64,000 nucleotides of DNA from Toxotes chatareus. Its lineage: Eukaryota > Chordata > Actinopteri > Toxotidae. The notes under the pieces were generated by a model. It was not told where the DNA came from and did not search any database. It saw nothing but the letters and a program-made list of their open reading frames with translations. This document shows, piece after piece, positions 45,101 through 59,328 of this stretch (the first letter of the stretch is position 1; each line of letters opens with the position of its first letter). Location of the stretch: assembly GCA_016801885.1 (NCBI GenBank), contig CM028884.1:27551577-27615576 (forward strand), in the 5' to 3' direction. The position numbers and the translations under genes were made by a program.

Positions 45101-48100
45101 TTTTAGATTTAGGGTTAAAAGATAAGCTTTTTTCCCCTTATAATATTTTTAAGCATTATTGCATTACATTTTCCCTCATCCTTTGCCACAGAAAAGTCAG
45201 ACTATAGCATGTTCTTTTTGATATATTAGCTCTGGCACCTGGGTCATATTTTCATTAATTAAACATGGCTTTGTAATAATTTCATACTGATAGAGGCCCA
45301 TTTCACCACAGACTTTGGACACACAAGATGTGCTGTTGCCACATAACTTAATTAGAAAATGATAAATGCCCTGGTGGTGTGTCCATAGACTTCTTAAAGA
45401 TCAGGGCCACCTCTGGCTTTACTCATTTTAATTCATCATGCATTTGCAGGGGAGTTGTTGAGAATGTGGTGGTGTTGCCTCCAACTCTACCCTTGTGTGC
45501 CTTTCAGGTCCACTACATTTTAAACATAATAGGCAGCACTGAATGTTTATGCATGTTTGTGCGTGTGAATGTTTTTTTTTTTTTTTTTTAAACTTTAGAA
45601 AGTCCCACAGCATCTTGTGAAGCTAAGTATCGCTGCTGAGACTATCAATGTGAGAAAGTAACCTTGGGTCACCATTCATTCCCGACTACAAGAGCTATAT
45701 GTGGCCGATACAAGACCCTCCATTTTTTGCAGTGACATGACTGCAGTCGGTGCTTGTTTTGTGCAAATGAGTTTTACTGACTTTCAAGGGCTTATGTTTT
45801 TTTCTTTTTTAATTTCCTACAGAATGATGGGTGATGCCCTTTTGCCCGACTACATTTCCTAATTTCCTGCTGGAAAAAAAAAAAAAAAAAAAAAAATCAG
45901 TGGAAAATTTCAGAATGTAGTCCTGTCCGCTCATCAGCTCCTCATTTGTAGGTTAGGGCCCAGGTAGTCAAAGTACCTGGGCGTAAATTGGACTCATGAC
46001 CCGCATGTGGGTTGTTAACTGGAACTGATACTTCAAAACTGAAATCAGGCAGTGTCCACACCCTCAAAACAGATCCAGATTTGGTTGGTGTGTATATGTC
46101 TTCTGGTACAAAAACATGGTCTATCATGCAAACCAAGGTCCCAGGAACTGCTCTCATCGGTCGGTCATGTGATGCACACTGGCCTAAAGTCTCACACACA
46201 TGTATCCTGATAGGACTCTTTGTTTATCAGAATAACCCATGAAGTCCAGTAAACCTTAAAGTCTTGAAGAGCCATGTCAGTGAATTACTTTCATGTCATT
46301 CAGGTCACAGAAGTGTTGTGCTCATCAGTGGTTCACCTGTTTGGAGCACGGCATCTAGACTCTCAATGGAAATTGGCCCGACTTGGACATCCACCTTGGT
46401 AAAATGATAGCTTTGTTCAATCTGGGCTTTGTGAGAGCAGCTCTGTGAAGATGATTTGATATTGCTTTTGAAGATTATTATTGAAAACGTCTGAAAACGT
46501 TTTCCGTCTGATGGGGGCAAAATACCATAAAGACAAGACAAACCATAAAAGCTCAGCTGTGAACCTTGTTTGCCCAATTACATCATATGAAAACCAGAAA
46601 GATCTACTGGTATTCCTGGGCTCACTGGACAAGCTATTACAAAAAAAGGTGAACTTAATCACTGAAATCAAGATAAAGCTGTAGATACACTCATTCATTA
46701 CTTTTAGTGAAAGCATAGGAAGGCCAGAGCCAATGCCCTAAAGGTCAGTGAATCTTGCAGCTCACTGATAAACCATCACCAGGGTGTTTGCTGTTGAGCC
46801 AGAGGGTTTCAGTACTCAACTTAGAAGAAGAAGCATCCACCTCACCCATGAACATCACATTCCTGAAACAGAGCAGACAGCAGCCGGCCAAATTCACGAT
46901 TACAATCTCTACATTTATGCACACTGTACAGGAGAAAGCAGGTCTTTCTACCAAAGACCTAATTTCCAATTCCTTGACAATTCATGACACACTTCACACC
47001 CCATTTCAAGAAATGCTATAACTGAAGAATCCTGCCACTTGAGGCATCAAAGCCAATTTTTAAGGATATCTGTGTGTCAAAGAGAAGTCAATCAAAGTAT
47101 CATGTATTGTATAAGTCAGATAGATGTAGATTTTGATTTGATGTGGGTGGTAAGTCGAGGTGTTGGAATAACACTGTCAGAGATCTCTACTCTCTAGTGA
47201 GATTGCAGGGTCAGTTGGCAAAATGTAAAATAAAGGATGGAACTGCATGAAACAACAGGGCAGTGATTGGACTTTGGGACCCACCTTGCAAATGTTTGTC
47301 TACAAAGTAGTTATGAGGAAGCAGAAAGCAAAAATGTGGTTATCTGATTTTCAGAGCTTGTTGTGCTGTCCACACCACGTGTTTCCTTGAGCTCTCAGCT
47401 CAATGACTGAGGACTTACTGTGAGTTATAGTCATGTGTACCAAGAGTATTTTAAAGAAAGGATTACAGTCACATTGTTGTTATTGACTTGAGTCTACTTC
47501 TCATTAAACATTTGGGCCAGAAAGGTTTTTACCTAATATTTTTTTTCTTTGTTGCTTTACTTCTTTTCCTTTTTTGTCCTTTCACTGCCTAAAACCTAGA
47601 AGGAAAAATGCAGGAAATGTTTGGACAGGTGTCCCTAGTGTTGTCTAGCCTTGCACATAGCTACACTTTTATGTGCAAAAGTTTTGAGATCTCCGGCTCT
47701 GAAACGTCTTCCTACACCCAATCAAATGGACGTTTATGGAATTTTTGTTTCGATTTAGGTGAAATTACTTTTTGAAAAGTGGGGCAATTCTCCTAAAGGT
47801 GGCTCTGTGGCAACCGAGTTCCAGACTTTGAATTAAAAATCACCTACACATGCCTTGCAACTATCAGAAGCATGTACGCTGAAATAAGTTAATACAATAT
47901 AACCAACAGTGCAGCTCTTTGTCCTTGGTTGGATCACCACAGAAATAACGAGATAAACATTAAAGATGTAGTTCTCAGTATAGTACACAAATTCCAATGC
48001 TTTTTCGCATTGCTGTGGGAAGCCATTTTGATTTGGAAGACCATCATGTTCATAAAATCACGCTAGGAAATAGAGAAACAAAGAGAATGGAATTCTAACT

Positions 48101-51100
48101 GCATTTTGATGGCTGATAACTACAAAATGTCCCTTTTCCAAACACTATAATGGCTGCTCACACTTTGGAAGAGGGGTAAACAATCCACAGATAACACTGT
48201 CAATGTACACTGAGAATTTCAAAGCTGTATCTGAGGAACACATACGTATATAAAGTTAAAACTGTCCTTTTCGTGTCATTCGGAGGGCGACTTTGTGTTT
48301 GGGTGTTGGCTGCAAAGCTACGCGGCAGTTACCTTTAGCGTGGGTCATCTTTTAAACAGTGAAGCGACATCTGTTTATGAAACCTGTGTGTGACATTTAC
48401 AAAGAAGTGCGAAATGTGTAGGGAGTGCCAGGTGCAGCCGAAGCTTTGTGTTCTGAACAGAGCAGTGACTCCAACCCATCCATCACTGTAAGGGATTGTT
48501 GTGCGCATTGACATTTTATATGCTGTGAAGGGAGCAAAGTGGGCTGCTGTTGCGTGTGATTCATTTGTTGTTGTTTTTCATTGGGATCCTGCAGAGGAGT
48601 GGAGGAGCCAGTGCTTTGTTTGAATGTCAGCAGCTGAGATAGAAAGAGACTGCTGTGCCCACTGAGCTATGTACAGTACGCACCCGTGATTATGATGGAT
48701 TGTCCTCTGTGAGTGCACATTTATGAATGTTAAGAGCACCTTTTATTCTAAGTGCATGTTCTGAAAGTTGGGCTGTCATGAAGAATGCTGAAATGCTGAA
48801 GTGTTCCAGTCTTGGGAGGTGGATGAGCAGATTGAATTTGATACTTTAAACTGCAGCCACAGCTCATGTGATAATCCTGCAAATCAAACTCTCACTTGAA
48901 AGTTAATTTGAAACTTTCAGTTAGTCTCTGTCTAGTCATGTCCCCATCAGCCCAGACCTTGTATAGCCTGACCATAAAGCAGTTACAAAATGTGGAACAA
49001 TCAAACACAGCAATATTTTTAGAAAGTAAAAATATATATTTTTAATGAGGTATTAGCTGCACTGTGGCCCATCAGCTCATAGAAATGCACTGTTTTCCTG
49101 CTGTTATTTTAGGATTTATTTCTGTTTTATTTAAACTGGAAATTCTGAACAGTTAACAATTGTTTTGTCACTGATTGAACAAATTCTAAATGTGGCCTTT
49201 AACGTGTGAATGACAGGTTCATTATTTTGCTCCAAAGATTTGACAGAATGGCAACTTTCCAGCCTCCGCAGTGGTGAGTGAAGCCTCTGGGCTGAATTTC
49301 ACTCCATAAAACAAAAAAATCCAACAAACTTATTTAAACTGACAAAGAAAAAGATTATTTATACGGATCATGAAAACCAAGTCTGCTTTACTGCAGCACT
49401 GTAGGTGCCATGCCAGCTCCACTGTTAGCTCTGTGTGGAGCTCAGCAGCAGATGAGTTTCTCTAAATGAAGTGTGAACTCGCAGGGCTAATATATTTTTC
49501 AGTTAAATAGACTGAACAGCTCAAACACCTAATATTTTATTTTTATATCCATAGATTTGTGTAGAAGAGAACTGTTAAACAACATGTTGGCATCAATAAA
49601 CATACAGACGGTGAAACGCAGGGTACTCTGGGTACTCGCTGAATCAGTCTGGGGGATGTAAACGTACAGTTGCCTCAGCTTTTAGCTCCATAAGAGTTCA
49701 GCGCACTGAACTCATCATGTGTGCATTTGATTTTTCTGTTTCTCTGCTGCACACCATGATTGACCTGTCTGCTGTCTTCCTGCAGCAAATAAGCCATATG
49801 CAGTTGTTTTGTGTGTGTAATGTTTAAAATTTGTAATACCAGCGAACCATGTAAAACCCATACACAGTAATAGGTTTCAGTACTGATACCGAAACTTGGG
49901 TATCCTGCCAGTCAGTTAAGTGCTTACCCTTTCTGTTCACATTTACATCACAGGTTGTGCCTTTAGAGAGACTCTGACAAACAACTCCCTGAGTGTACTG
50001 TCTCCTTTCAGGCATGTGATGATGAGAAGCAAATCGCTCCTCTTGGCTTGGAAGCACTTCCTAATCTTGGAAGAGGCCTGAGAGAAGGCAGCGGTTGCTA
50101 TTGATTGGTCTTGTCAACACTCAGCAACTCAAAGGCCTCTGACAAGGGTTACTGCCAGCCTGCTGACTCAGCCTCAGCAACAGCCTGGACACATGAAGCA
50201 CAAAGGGAAAGGCTGCAGTCCTGCTTGTGTGAAGTTACTGTAGGCATTGATTGGAGCAGCACTCTCGTTGTCGGCGAGTATTTTCTCTAAAGCTACCATA
50301 GCAACTATTTGTGTGACAAAATGTGACTTTCTGGTGTGACAGTTTGTGCTCTCTGTTGGGCTGCCATTCACCCAAAGCCCCTCTTCCTGAATCCACTGCC
50401 ATTAATATACTCAGTGCCTGATTTAACAAAATGTTCAGTATTTGCTGTTGCAGTTTACTTGTATAGAAATGTAATATCTAGGAGACAGGGTTGCAGCTTC
50501 GCAGCTCTCCTGGCTACCACAGTGGGAGATCCACCAAGGACTTACCTGTTAATTAACAGTGTCTACATATATAAAAAAAGAGCTGCAATGGCTCTAATTC
50601 TACTCAGTTAAGTTGAATGTCATAGTCATGAGAATTTGTTTTGAAATATTGGCTGTTCTGGGGATTTGGAGGTGCACAGACCTGCATCAGAATTAGATTT
50701 GGTTAAAAAGTTCAGTTTTAGCAGAAATCAATCCCATTCCACACACAGATGATGCAGTAATTTTGTCAAATGTAACATCAGGTACTCTTCTTTAAAGAGA
50801 AAGGGACCACAAGGTTAAGCCTGAATATTAACAGTTAAACCTGAATCCAAGTCAAACCTCATAAACCATGGTAATACACTAATTCAGTTAAAAATAAATC
50901 GTGTTCCAGTATCACTCATCATACTCTTCACTGTGTTTGCATTATTTAGGCTACTGATACAGCAACTGTTTCTTTTTTAAACCTTATTCCCCAAAATCTG
51001 GAGGTTAACTTAGGACATGAGGCATCCCACTTTCAATTTGTATTGTAAAAATAAAATGTAATTTAAAGGCCCTACGCAGCCATGGTCTCACTTTGTGGGT

Positions 51101-52424
51101 GTGTAAAGACTGATCTACATCTGTCTCATTTTCTTGCTGTGCTTGTTATATCTGTTATTAGAATATTTTGGTAATCTCATGTAACTCCTGGCATAGCTCC
51201 AACCAATTTAGCTGAGTTCTAATCAGTACAGCCCCATTTCGGGCCCCTCGTTTGTGATGAAAAATGTCTAGAAAGTGCAATTCAATGTTATTTGAGTGTT
51301 CCTGTGCAGGAAATCTATGACATTTGTGGCCCAAAAATGTTTTACTGCTCACTATAATACCACAAACTCATAACACTGAGCCCAAAGACTGGTGTTATTT
51401 GACCGCGTTGCACTGCCGTTAAAATGGAATGAAAAATATTGGACTCTTCTCGTTCAGTTGTAAACTGTATCTTCTGTCTATCTCTGTGCTGTTTGTTCAA
51501 ATAAACCTCAGCTCAGTTATTAGTCATTGGTTAATATCTTTTCTCTAAATACTGATCTCATTTTCTACTGAAAAATAGATAAAATAGTGGAGACAATCAA
51601 TGTTGATCGGAAGTAATTGATACAATACTTAAATTAAACCTCATACTCATTTTTGATGCTCTCAAACAGGATTCCAATCCAATTAAATCCTTATCTGAAA
51701 AACAAGAAGCCATAATATCTGTTTATTATCATGATCTGGAAACGCAGTGATTACTGTTTGTTATTGGACAAGTTTCACTCACAAACATCCCTGTGTACAT
51801 GAAGGGGTGAAACATGGCACACACATTATGATGGAAACTGACATTATCAACACTGAACGAAACCCGAGTTCCTGGGATGAGTTGTATACATGGCTGGGTG
51901 TCCTTACAAATAATGATGTAGCTTGGCTGTCTTCTGCAGATAGCTCATAATTAAGATAAGCGAGTTATTGTTATTGTGATTAACACTGTGGTGAATGCTG
52001 TTTTTTTTTTTTTTTTCGATCCCCGGGGGATGAATCAGTGCCATTTTGCCGGCTGCCTCTGTCCAGCGTCTCTATTGTTGCCGTGGCCATTTTGCTTTGC
52101 CTTGTGGAGCCAAAGTACATAAACACCATTATCAGAGGAACAGTTGGAGGGAGTGTGCCGCTGTCAAACAGTGGCCCTGTGGAATTACCTGCCATGACTC
52201 ATACATGTCGCGGAGCCACAGTCATATTCATTCAACTGCCGCCTGGGAGCCCCTCAAGTTTTTGTTGTGTTCATTTGGCTTCTAGGTGATTGAGGATCCG
52301 ACTATTAATTAAGAATGTTGATTACTGTAATTTGTAATCATTATTGTGCAGCAGTGCACAAGGGGAGGTACATGAACAGTAACAATGTGCTATTGTTTTG
52401 TTTTTTTTTAAATTTGATTTGTGT
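42151..52424. other. intergenic, no gene recognised (10 kb)
   Basis: AT-rich sequence with homopolymer runs at 43198-43214, 45571-45589 and 45873-45895 (poly-A of about 23). Open frames in both strands are short and unlike known proteins. The stretch 52020-52345 has balanced composition and no repeat signature. Confidence 0.55.
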
Positions 52425-52618
52425 TTACAGTGCCTTCAGAACGTGTTCAGAACCCTTCACTTTTTTCACGTAATGTTGCAGCCTCACGCTAAAATCGCGC
52501 ATTTATTAAAAAAAAACAAAAACTGAAATGGCACATTGAGTATTCAGACACTCTGCTATGACTCTTGAAATTTAGCTCAGGTGCCTCCCATTTCTGCTGA
52601 TCACCTTTGAGATGTTTC
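52425..52618. mobile_element. Tc1-like end fragment (CAGTGCCTTCAGAA type)
   Basis: TTTACAGTGCCTTCAGAACG, AACTGAAATGGCACATTGAG, and CTATGACTCTTGAAATTTAG followed by CTCAGGTGCCTCC match the left part of the fish Tc1-like elements that start CAGTGCCTTCAGAAAGTATTC. About 190 bases remain. Confidence 0.75.
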
Positions 52619-55600
52619 TTTTTGGGGAGGGGAGTATATCAGTGATAAATTCTGGCACATTGGAATCTGGTGGTTCATAGATCCGGCCAATAATGGTGTT
52701 TCTTGTTTCAGTAAACACAGCCTCAGTAGAAAGCACAAAATGGACTTCTAAACTGGCAAGTGTTGAATAATTTGATTTAATAATCAAATTAAACAGTGGT
52801 GTACTGTGGTTTTTTTTTTTTATAAAACCCATTAAAGTAAAATTGAGATAACTGCATCAAATGTTTGGCTGAGACGTAATCACAGCCTGCTTACTCTTTA
52901 CATTCAGCCTTAAGGTTTTTTTCTTTTTTTCTCCGCAGCTTTTATGTCCAGTTTCCAACAGAAAGAAAGTTCAGAAAGGCAGAGTTTCATTCACATCACT
53001 GTCGTAAACTGCAGCAGATCATCTGTGGATACTGCTTGCAATCAGAAGCCCCAGCTGCCAGGTTGTATGAGGCTATTACCTATTCAGCCGGCCGTGCTCA
53101 GTGGCTTGTTTTATACTGCTATCACTCAAGGTTATACTGAACCTGATCTGTCATTACATGGGTTTTGTTGACATTTCAAGTACTTTCAAGCTGAATCACG
53201 GCCTTTAGCATGCTTTATAAAATTGCCTTCCAGTGGACAGACACCGAAACAATAACTTGAGTGAAGATTACTTTGAGATATCCGTCTTTGTTTTTGAGAG
53301 TGAAAGCTTTAAGATAGTATTCTTTGAAGAGACATGTTCTGTAGATTTTTAATCAGATCTTAGAGTCACAGCTCACCAAGAAATATTCACACTGTTTCAT
53401 CTGAAATGTTTTATTTTAACAGCTGTTTCATTTTCTCGAGTTTCCAGTTAAACATCTCTTGCAGTTTTTGGGTTTGAATTGCCCCGAAGATAATTGATTT
53501 GCCTGTTCGGTATTTCCAAGCTTTCTTCCTGCAGCAACCCTCCAGATAGAAACCACAGAATTGAGGTTACTGCAGCCTCTCAGTTAGCAGGTCAATAATG
53601 ATGTCACTGATCTTTCCTTGATATTTTAAGAGGGGCATCACAACTGATTTGCTGAGTTAAGATGAAATTAAAAGTGAAAACTAAATCATTTTCCACAGAC
53701 TGCAAGAAACCACCACCAAATACACCACAGTGTATTTCTGTGTAAGTACTTATATCCTCTGAATGAAACAATAATCTTCATAATCACTATCAAGAAAGAT
53801 ATTTAGAAAAAGTAAAATTAGTTGTTTACAGCTTCACTTAATGTGGTTAGATTCCTCAGAAGCAGCGTTTATCGTACAGACACGAAACATGCTGCCTCCC
53901 ATTCATTTTCATGATGGGATGAACCAATCTCACCTGACACCCGCTGTGTGTTCAGTGTAAATAAATGCAACTTGAATATTTGAGGCTAAACTGTAAGATG
54001 CAGTTGTCAGTACATCTGGATTTTCCATGACAATGATCCATCCACAAGTGCCCAATTTTGAGTGGATGCTGAGAGGAGTGCTCTCCTGCAGCGGTGGTTG
54101 CTGCTTGTTCCAAGAAAAAGAAAACATGCAGTTCGCTTTGAATTGAACCTCAAAAAAACACCCACCATGACTCGAAGACTCAAAAGGCTCCCAGCAGTGT
54201 GATTATTAGGAAGCTGAGAAAGTTTCAACTTTATGCAGATGTCCACTAATGTTCAGGCCAGTCAGTCTGTTGTTTGATTCCTTCATGGATCAACTTTTGA
54301 ACAAATTCGTGAAAAACTTGATTATTTTAGTCAGTGGCTTCCTGCAGTATAACTGTGGCCAGCTGCCCAGACTTAAGTCAGAAACATGACGGATGGAAAC
54401 TTATCACTTGGGAAATCTGCAGTCAGACATGAGCATACAAATCACTCAGTTCAAACATGCCTGCAATCTTCACACTCAAAAGGCAAGAAAAAGCCTGCCA
54501 CTTTGAATCCACGCGTGAACAAGGCACAAACCCTTAGAAATGTCATTAACAAAAACATTACAATACAAAAGCTTCTACAACTCTAATACTACTAATCTAC
54601 AACTATAACAAAAAGTTTTGCAATGTCACATACTAAAACTTTCAAGCATTAGCGCATCCAGTCCATTGAACACACATGGAAAGTAGAACTGAAGTCAAAA
54701 AGCAACCAAGTACTGTACAGGGCTGTGTAGCGCTGGAGCTGAGTCTCTTCTTAACCAAAAGGTGAAGAAATGTTCGCTCAGTGCTTGGGTTGACTAGCTT
54801 GGCAGGAAATGTGTTTCTTTGTGTATTTCTGGCGGCAGCTGGAGGTGAATCAGCGTGTTTGTGTGTGTGTGTGCTGCAATAGAGGAGCAGAGCGGGTGCT
54901 GTTCTTCCTTTTGCTCTGAGATTGGAGCTCCCAACCAGGCCAGTGTGAGCTCCCAGCGCTGCAGCCCTGAATGGGAAGCACCAGCAGCCACTCACTGCGA
55001 GGTGCAGACCTGACAAGCCTGCATTGACAGATAAGGCAGAGCAGCTTTGGTCAACAACAGAGCTGCACAATACAAATGCTAATATCCAACTGTAGGGTTG
55101 TACCAAGGTGTTTACTACTGAGATTTGATTGAATTCTGCCTCAAGATCCGACCTGGCCAAATCAGATCCCCACTGCTTATCTCTAAGAGCCTTGCTGATG
55201 GCAAAAATAGGAAATGGTAATCACTCTGGCCTTTTTCAGCAGGGGGGTTTTCAAGTTTAAAGATGTCCTTCTGGTTCCATGTGGAGGAAGTGGCTGGTCC
55301 TATGGGCCATTAATGGCTGTCCTCTCTCTGTTCTTAATGTGTTTTTTCTGTCTGCTAATGAGAAATGTCATTCTTTAAACTCTGTCCTTTCCGTCTCTTT
55401 CTGACTTTGCAAACCTACTGAAGGGCGCTTTAATGGTTGTCTTAATCAGCTGATCCGCAAGTTTCTGTGGCTGTCCTAAGGGTTTCTATAAAGAGCCAGT
55501 ACTGAATAGACAGTGGTGATCTCACTGGAGACATGGGCTGTCCATCTAACTAGCATCTGCACTTTGCCTGTAAAGCTGGAATAATGCCATTTTTCTTTTC

Positions 55601-57869
55601 TGCTTGAACAATGAGAACATGCCCTGTGCACAGCACTGGAAATAGTCAGACGTGGTGTGGGATTTGGGTCCTTAACTTATGAAGAAGACATCTTTTATTT
55701 ATTTATTTATTTATTTTTGCTAGAGGAAGCTGTACAATTGCAAGAAGCAGAGTTTGGAGTATAAAATGTCCCTCAGTTACTATTTGAGAGCGAGGTAATC
55801 TCCTTGAAACCTCGTGATGGGTGTGCAATATTTTCTGCTGTCATATTAACTCCTCAACACAGCTGCACTTTCAAAGAAAAGTCTAACACAATTTTATATT
55901 TGCTTTTTATCAAAGGCGTTTTTTTTTTCCTTCTTGTGAGGGATTTTAACGACACCACCTGCCCAGATAGTGCAGTTTATACCCATAAAATTTTACAACA
56001 CATAATTAAATATTGTTTAATAGATCTGAAATCATGTTTATAGATGAGGTGTAAAGAAATTACAAATATCATATCAGATATCGTACAATGTCTTTTTTTT
56101 TTTTTGATCACAGTTTGTTGGTCTTAAAATGCCAATGCACTGCATCATTTCGAGCTCTCATTAGAGTAATGGTAATGACTTTTATTGATTTCTATGTTGT
56201 AGCACTGTCTCTGAGTGCTGCCTCAGGCTGTAAAATGTCAGTATCTCAGGAGTCTGCCGACTTGACTCTTTGTGTCTGTAATAAACTCGTGTGCTCATTG
56301 TATGCCACACTTGCAAAAAGACTGAGCTTTGTATTGGCACAGTATAATATGGGCACAAATAAGTGCTGTCTGTTTCGACAAAGTTTGATGAAATCACACC
56401 AGTCAGTTTGTCAATGCTGATTTGGCTGTCCATTCAGAGCTGTGGCGCTTATGCACAAAACATGGGATGTCCTGTCAATCAAACAATGTGGGCTGGACCG
56501 CAACACGTTTCAGTGTCTGAAGATGATCTGTAACTCAGCGAGGAATGAAGGAGAAGGTGTAGATATATAGAGTGCAGGATCTAAGCAATATGTTTACCGG
56601 TACATTGACAATGGACTGAAGTACTATGTGTAATGTGAAAGTGGTTGCTTATAGTGATTAAACCACCTGCTGTTCTCTTCAGGTATATAAAGCATTGTAT
56701 GACTCTGACACTCATGCATGTTCTGACAGTGGAAGGAGTTTTATCCTTAACAGATATAAACAAAGTGCAGAATAATTCCTTTAGAAATTTTATGTGAAAC
56801 TCAGTCAGTCTGTTTTCATTTGGCCAATAACTGAAAATGAAATAGTAGTGCGTTACAGTAAAGAGTAATCTGATTACAACCATTTATTTTTGCAAAAATG
56901 TCTTGTTATTACAGTGCAATGAACAGACTTTATGCTTATGAGACTGTTGCAGCTTGTTGTTGTTTTGTTCATCATGACTGCAGACAGCCTGTATTTTGGC
57001 TGTGCTCAGTGGGCACCCCTGGGGGTGGTGGGTTTGAAACCCAACTTCTCCCTGTATGGATAATTATCCCCTCTGCTTGTTATGCTTCAAGCCTCAGTCA
57101 CACAGTCGGCTGAAATGGAACAGAGAGCAAACATTTAGCTTCACAACATAAACATCAGGCCTCTTGTGTATTGGGAGAGTCACGGTTCATCTCAAGCAGA
57201 GGTTTTACTGAGCTGGAACAATGTGTGTGTGTGTGTAAACATTGTCATGTACTGCCCTCCAACACCATGGTCCAGCACTTCATGCACACTTTGCCTAACC
57301 TTAGAAATGAAATGTGTAGTTTCAGCTTTTGATTTCTTTTAAATCTTAAAATTCACTGCAAATGACTGTGAAGAGCCAAGTGTTTGGCCTTAAAAACACT
57401 TCAGAGTTCTTTCAGGGTATGAGTACTTTTTGCTGAAACACTGAAATACACTGTGGCTTATCGAGTATTTACATGAAACGTCTTTTCAGTTTCCAGCCAT
57501 ACCTCTGCACACATGCATCTGCCCACCTGCCAGCCGCTGTGAATCAGGGCTCCCCCATATCACTAATCCCAATGTAACCCTTGGCAATAAGGATGTTTTT
57601 TATTGCCCTATACCACAAAATGAGCACAATACATCAGCAGGAGTTGAAAGGATTTTTGATCAGTCCCAGTGAATCAAAGCTCGCTTCCTCTCAGGCTAAG
57701 CTTTCTTCTTTGTTTTCCTTTCTGAGAGAAATGCTTTGACTCAGTTACTGGAAGACAGTGCTAAGGGTTTGAGCACCAAAAAAATAAATAAATAAATAAA
57801 ATCTCAATCCTTAAAAGAACACCTAGAATTATTATGACAATGAACATAGGCTGCGTAGACAGACCCACA
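52619..57869. other. intergenic, no gene recognised
   Basis: AT-rich sequence. A 519-base open frame on the minus strand (54642-55160) has no recognisable domain and is of a length expected by chance. (TTTA)n sits near 55694-55717 and (AAAT)n near 57780-57800. Confidence 0.55.
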
Positions 57870-58225
57870 AAGTAAAATTTTGACCTGATGATTAGGTCAG
57901 ATTAAAAGTAAAGCTCAGTTCATCCTGAGGGGAACGTGAATGTCTAAACCAATTTTCATGGCGAGCCATCCAGCAGACGTTGAGACATTTCACTCAAATT
58001 CACAAATGTGAAACTCGTGCTGGCTGTAGCGGAAAACTCAGTGAATTACCAAAGTTATTAGGATACATTGCGTGGGAACCATAAATGGCTGTACAAGTTT
58101 TTGTGAGAACCTGAAAAATCACTTAGGTTCATCTTCTGGTGAGCATGAACATCTGTACAAAGTTTCATGGAACTCCACACTATGATTATTGAAGTATTTC
58201 AGTTTGGATCAAAGAAGCAGGCCCA
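57870..58225. repeat. fish dispersed repeat, copy B, with three internal units
   Basis: Starts with AAAATTTTGACCTGATG as at 14321. Three diverged units of about 90-110 bases follow, each with a phrase like GTTCATCTTCTGGTGAGCAT, GAACATCTGTACAAAGTTTC and ATGG. This is the common fish repeat 'tcctctggggaccatgaatgtctgtacaaa'. Family not named. Confidence 0.65.
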
Positions 58226-59290
58226 CACTGTTGTTCTTTTAGCTCCTCAGCTACAGTAGCTAGTATAACTGACAGTAATTGCAATCATCTATCCTGCCAC
58301 TGAGCCATAATCAGCTCTTACTCTAGTGTTTTTGATTCTTGACTCCTGTGCTGAAACGTAATTACAAGGCGCTGAATCAGACGGAGAAGACAGACTTTGA
58401 TTTTCAACCCACACTTTTGTTTTATTATTATGAAAATTTGATAATCGGTGTCTACTGCATTCTAGCAAACAGCCTGAATCCCATATAGCTACCTCACACA
58501 AAATGCTGACAAGAGAGGACCATGCCATCAATAATAGTAGCGATTGTATCTGCTTCCTTTTTATCTTTTCTTTTTATTGTCCTCAGAAGGAGCAATCTGA
58601 TAAGTTCGTCTCCTCAAAAATGTCGACACAAATGTTATTTCCTTAAGGTCATCTCAAGCCTATGGAGACAAATGGTCTTTGTTATTATATTTTGTGTTTT
58701 GCTGACTGCTATGTTTTATGTCAGAGAATTATGCTGCAAAAAGTCTCTGAAACGTTCGGTGTGACAGAAGCAGTTTGCTTTCACTTCAATTCGCAGGAGA
58801 TCGTTTTGTGTTTCATCAGGAACAATGAGGAACAATGAAACTGGTCTAAATGGGGCTGCAGGAGCTTGGCAGTGGGGGGCCTCTATGCTCAGTAATGTGT
58901 CTGGTTGGTCTGGGGAGAGATTTAAGGAGAAAGGAGTGCTACTCCTCTTATGGGAGGTGTTTGGTCCTCTGAGATGTACTATCAAAGTCAAAAGTCCATT
59001 AAATAATATTTTAAGACCCTTGTGTTTGCATTGCAGTGGAGGCAGCGCTGTCACTGTCAACCTCATAGTTAAAAGGTGGAGACCAGTGTGAAGGATTATG
59101 TGTTATCATTGTCAAATGCTTAGTTAAATGTCTCTTTTGGGAAGCAACCATCTAGCATCATGTTAAATGCTTCTCGTGTCCCTATGATGTTTTCATGTAA
59201 AGTAACAGACTGTAGCACAGCAACCAAGACAAATTTCCCCTCTGAGGCAGCAGAGTTTATGTTTCAGTGTACAAAAGTTCATGACGCAAT
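58226..59290. other. intergenic, no gene recognised
   Basis: No recognised coding region. It may be the interior of the Tc1-type element whose end is at 59291, but no transposase motif is seen. Confidence 0.5.
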
Positions 59291-59328
59291 GTTTGTGTCC
59301 ACATACTTTTGGCCATATAGTGTGTGTC
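59291..59328. mobile_element. Tc1-type end fragment (CCACATACTTTTGGCCATATAG)
   Basis: GTCCACATACTTTTGGCCAT, then ATAGTGTG, is the terminal motif of another common fish Tc1-like family. No matching opposite end was found in the kilobase on either side. Confidence 0.65.

Noticed and set aside
45942..46199. Open frame on the minus strand with ESNLRPGTLTT, resembling text often seen in repeat-derived fish proteins
   Set aside because: Too weak to assign to any element, and the rest of the frame matches nothing known.
52920..53171. Strong pyrimidine tract and CCGCAG followed by a 75-codon open frame
   Set aside because: The peptide is not recognised, with no clear donor or neighbour exon. Kept only as a cryptic acceptor.
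54642..55160. 172-codon open frame on the minus strand, the longest outside slc6a5
   Set aside because: No domain or family is recognised and composition is unremarkable. An open frame of this length is expected about once by chance in 64 kb on two strands.
57010..57060. Possible tRNA-like TGGGTTTGAAACCCAAC word
   Set aside because: No flanking acceptor stem, D-arm or anticodon arm could be drawn.
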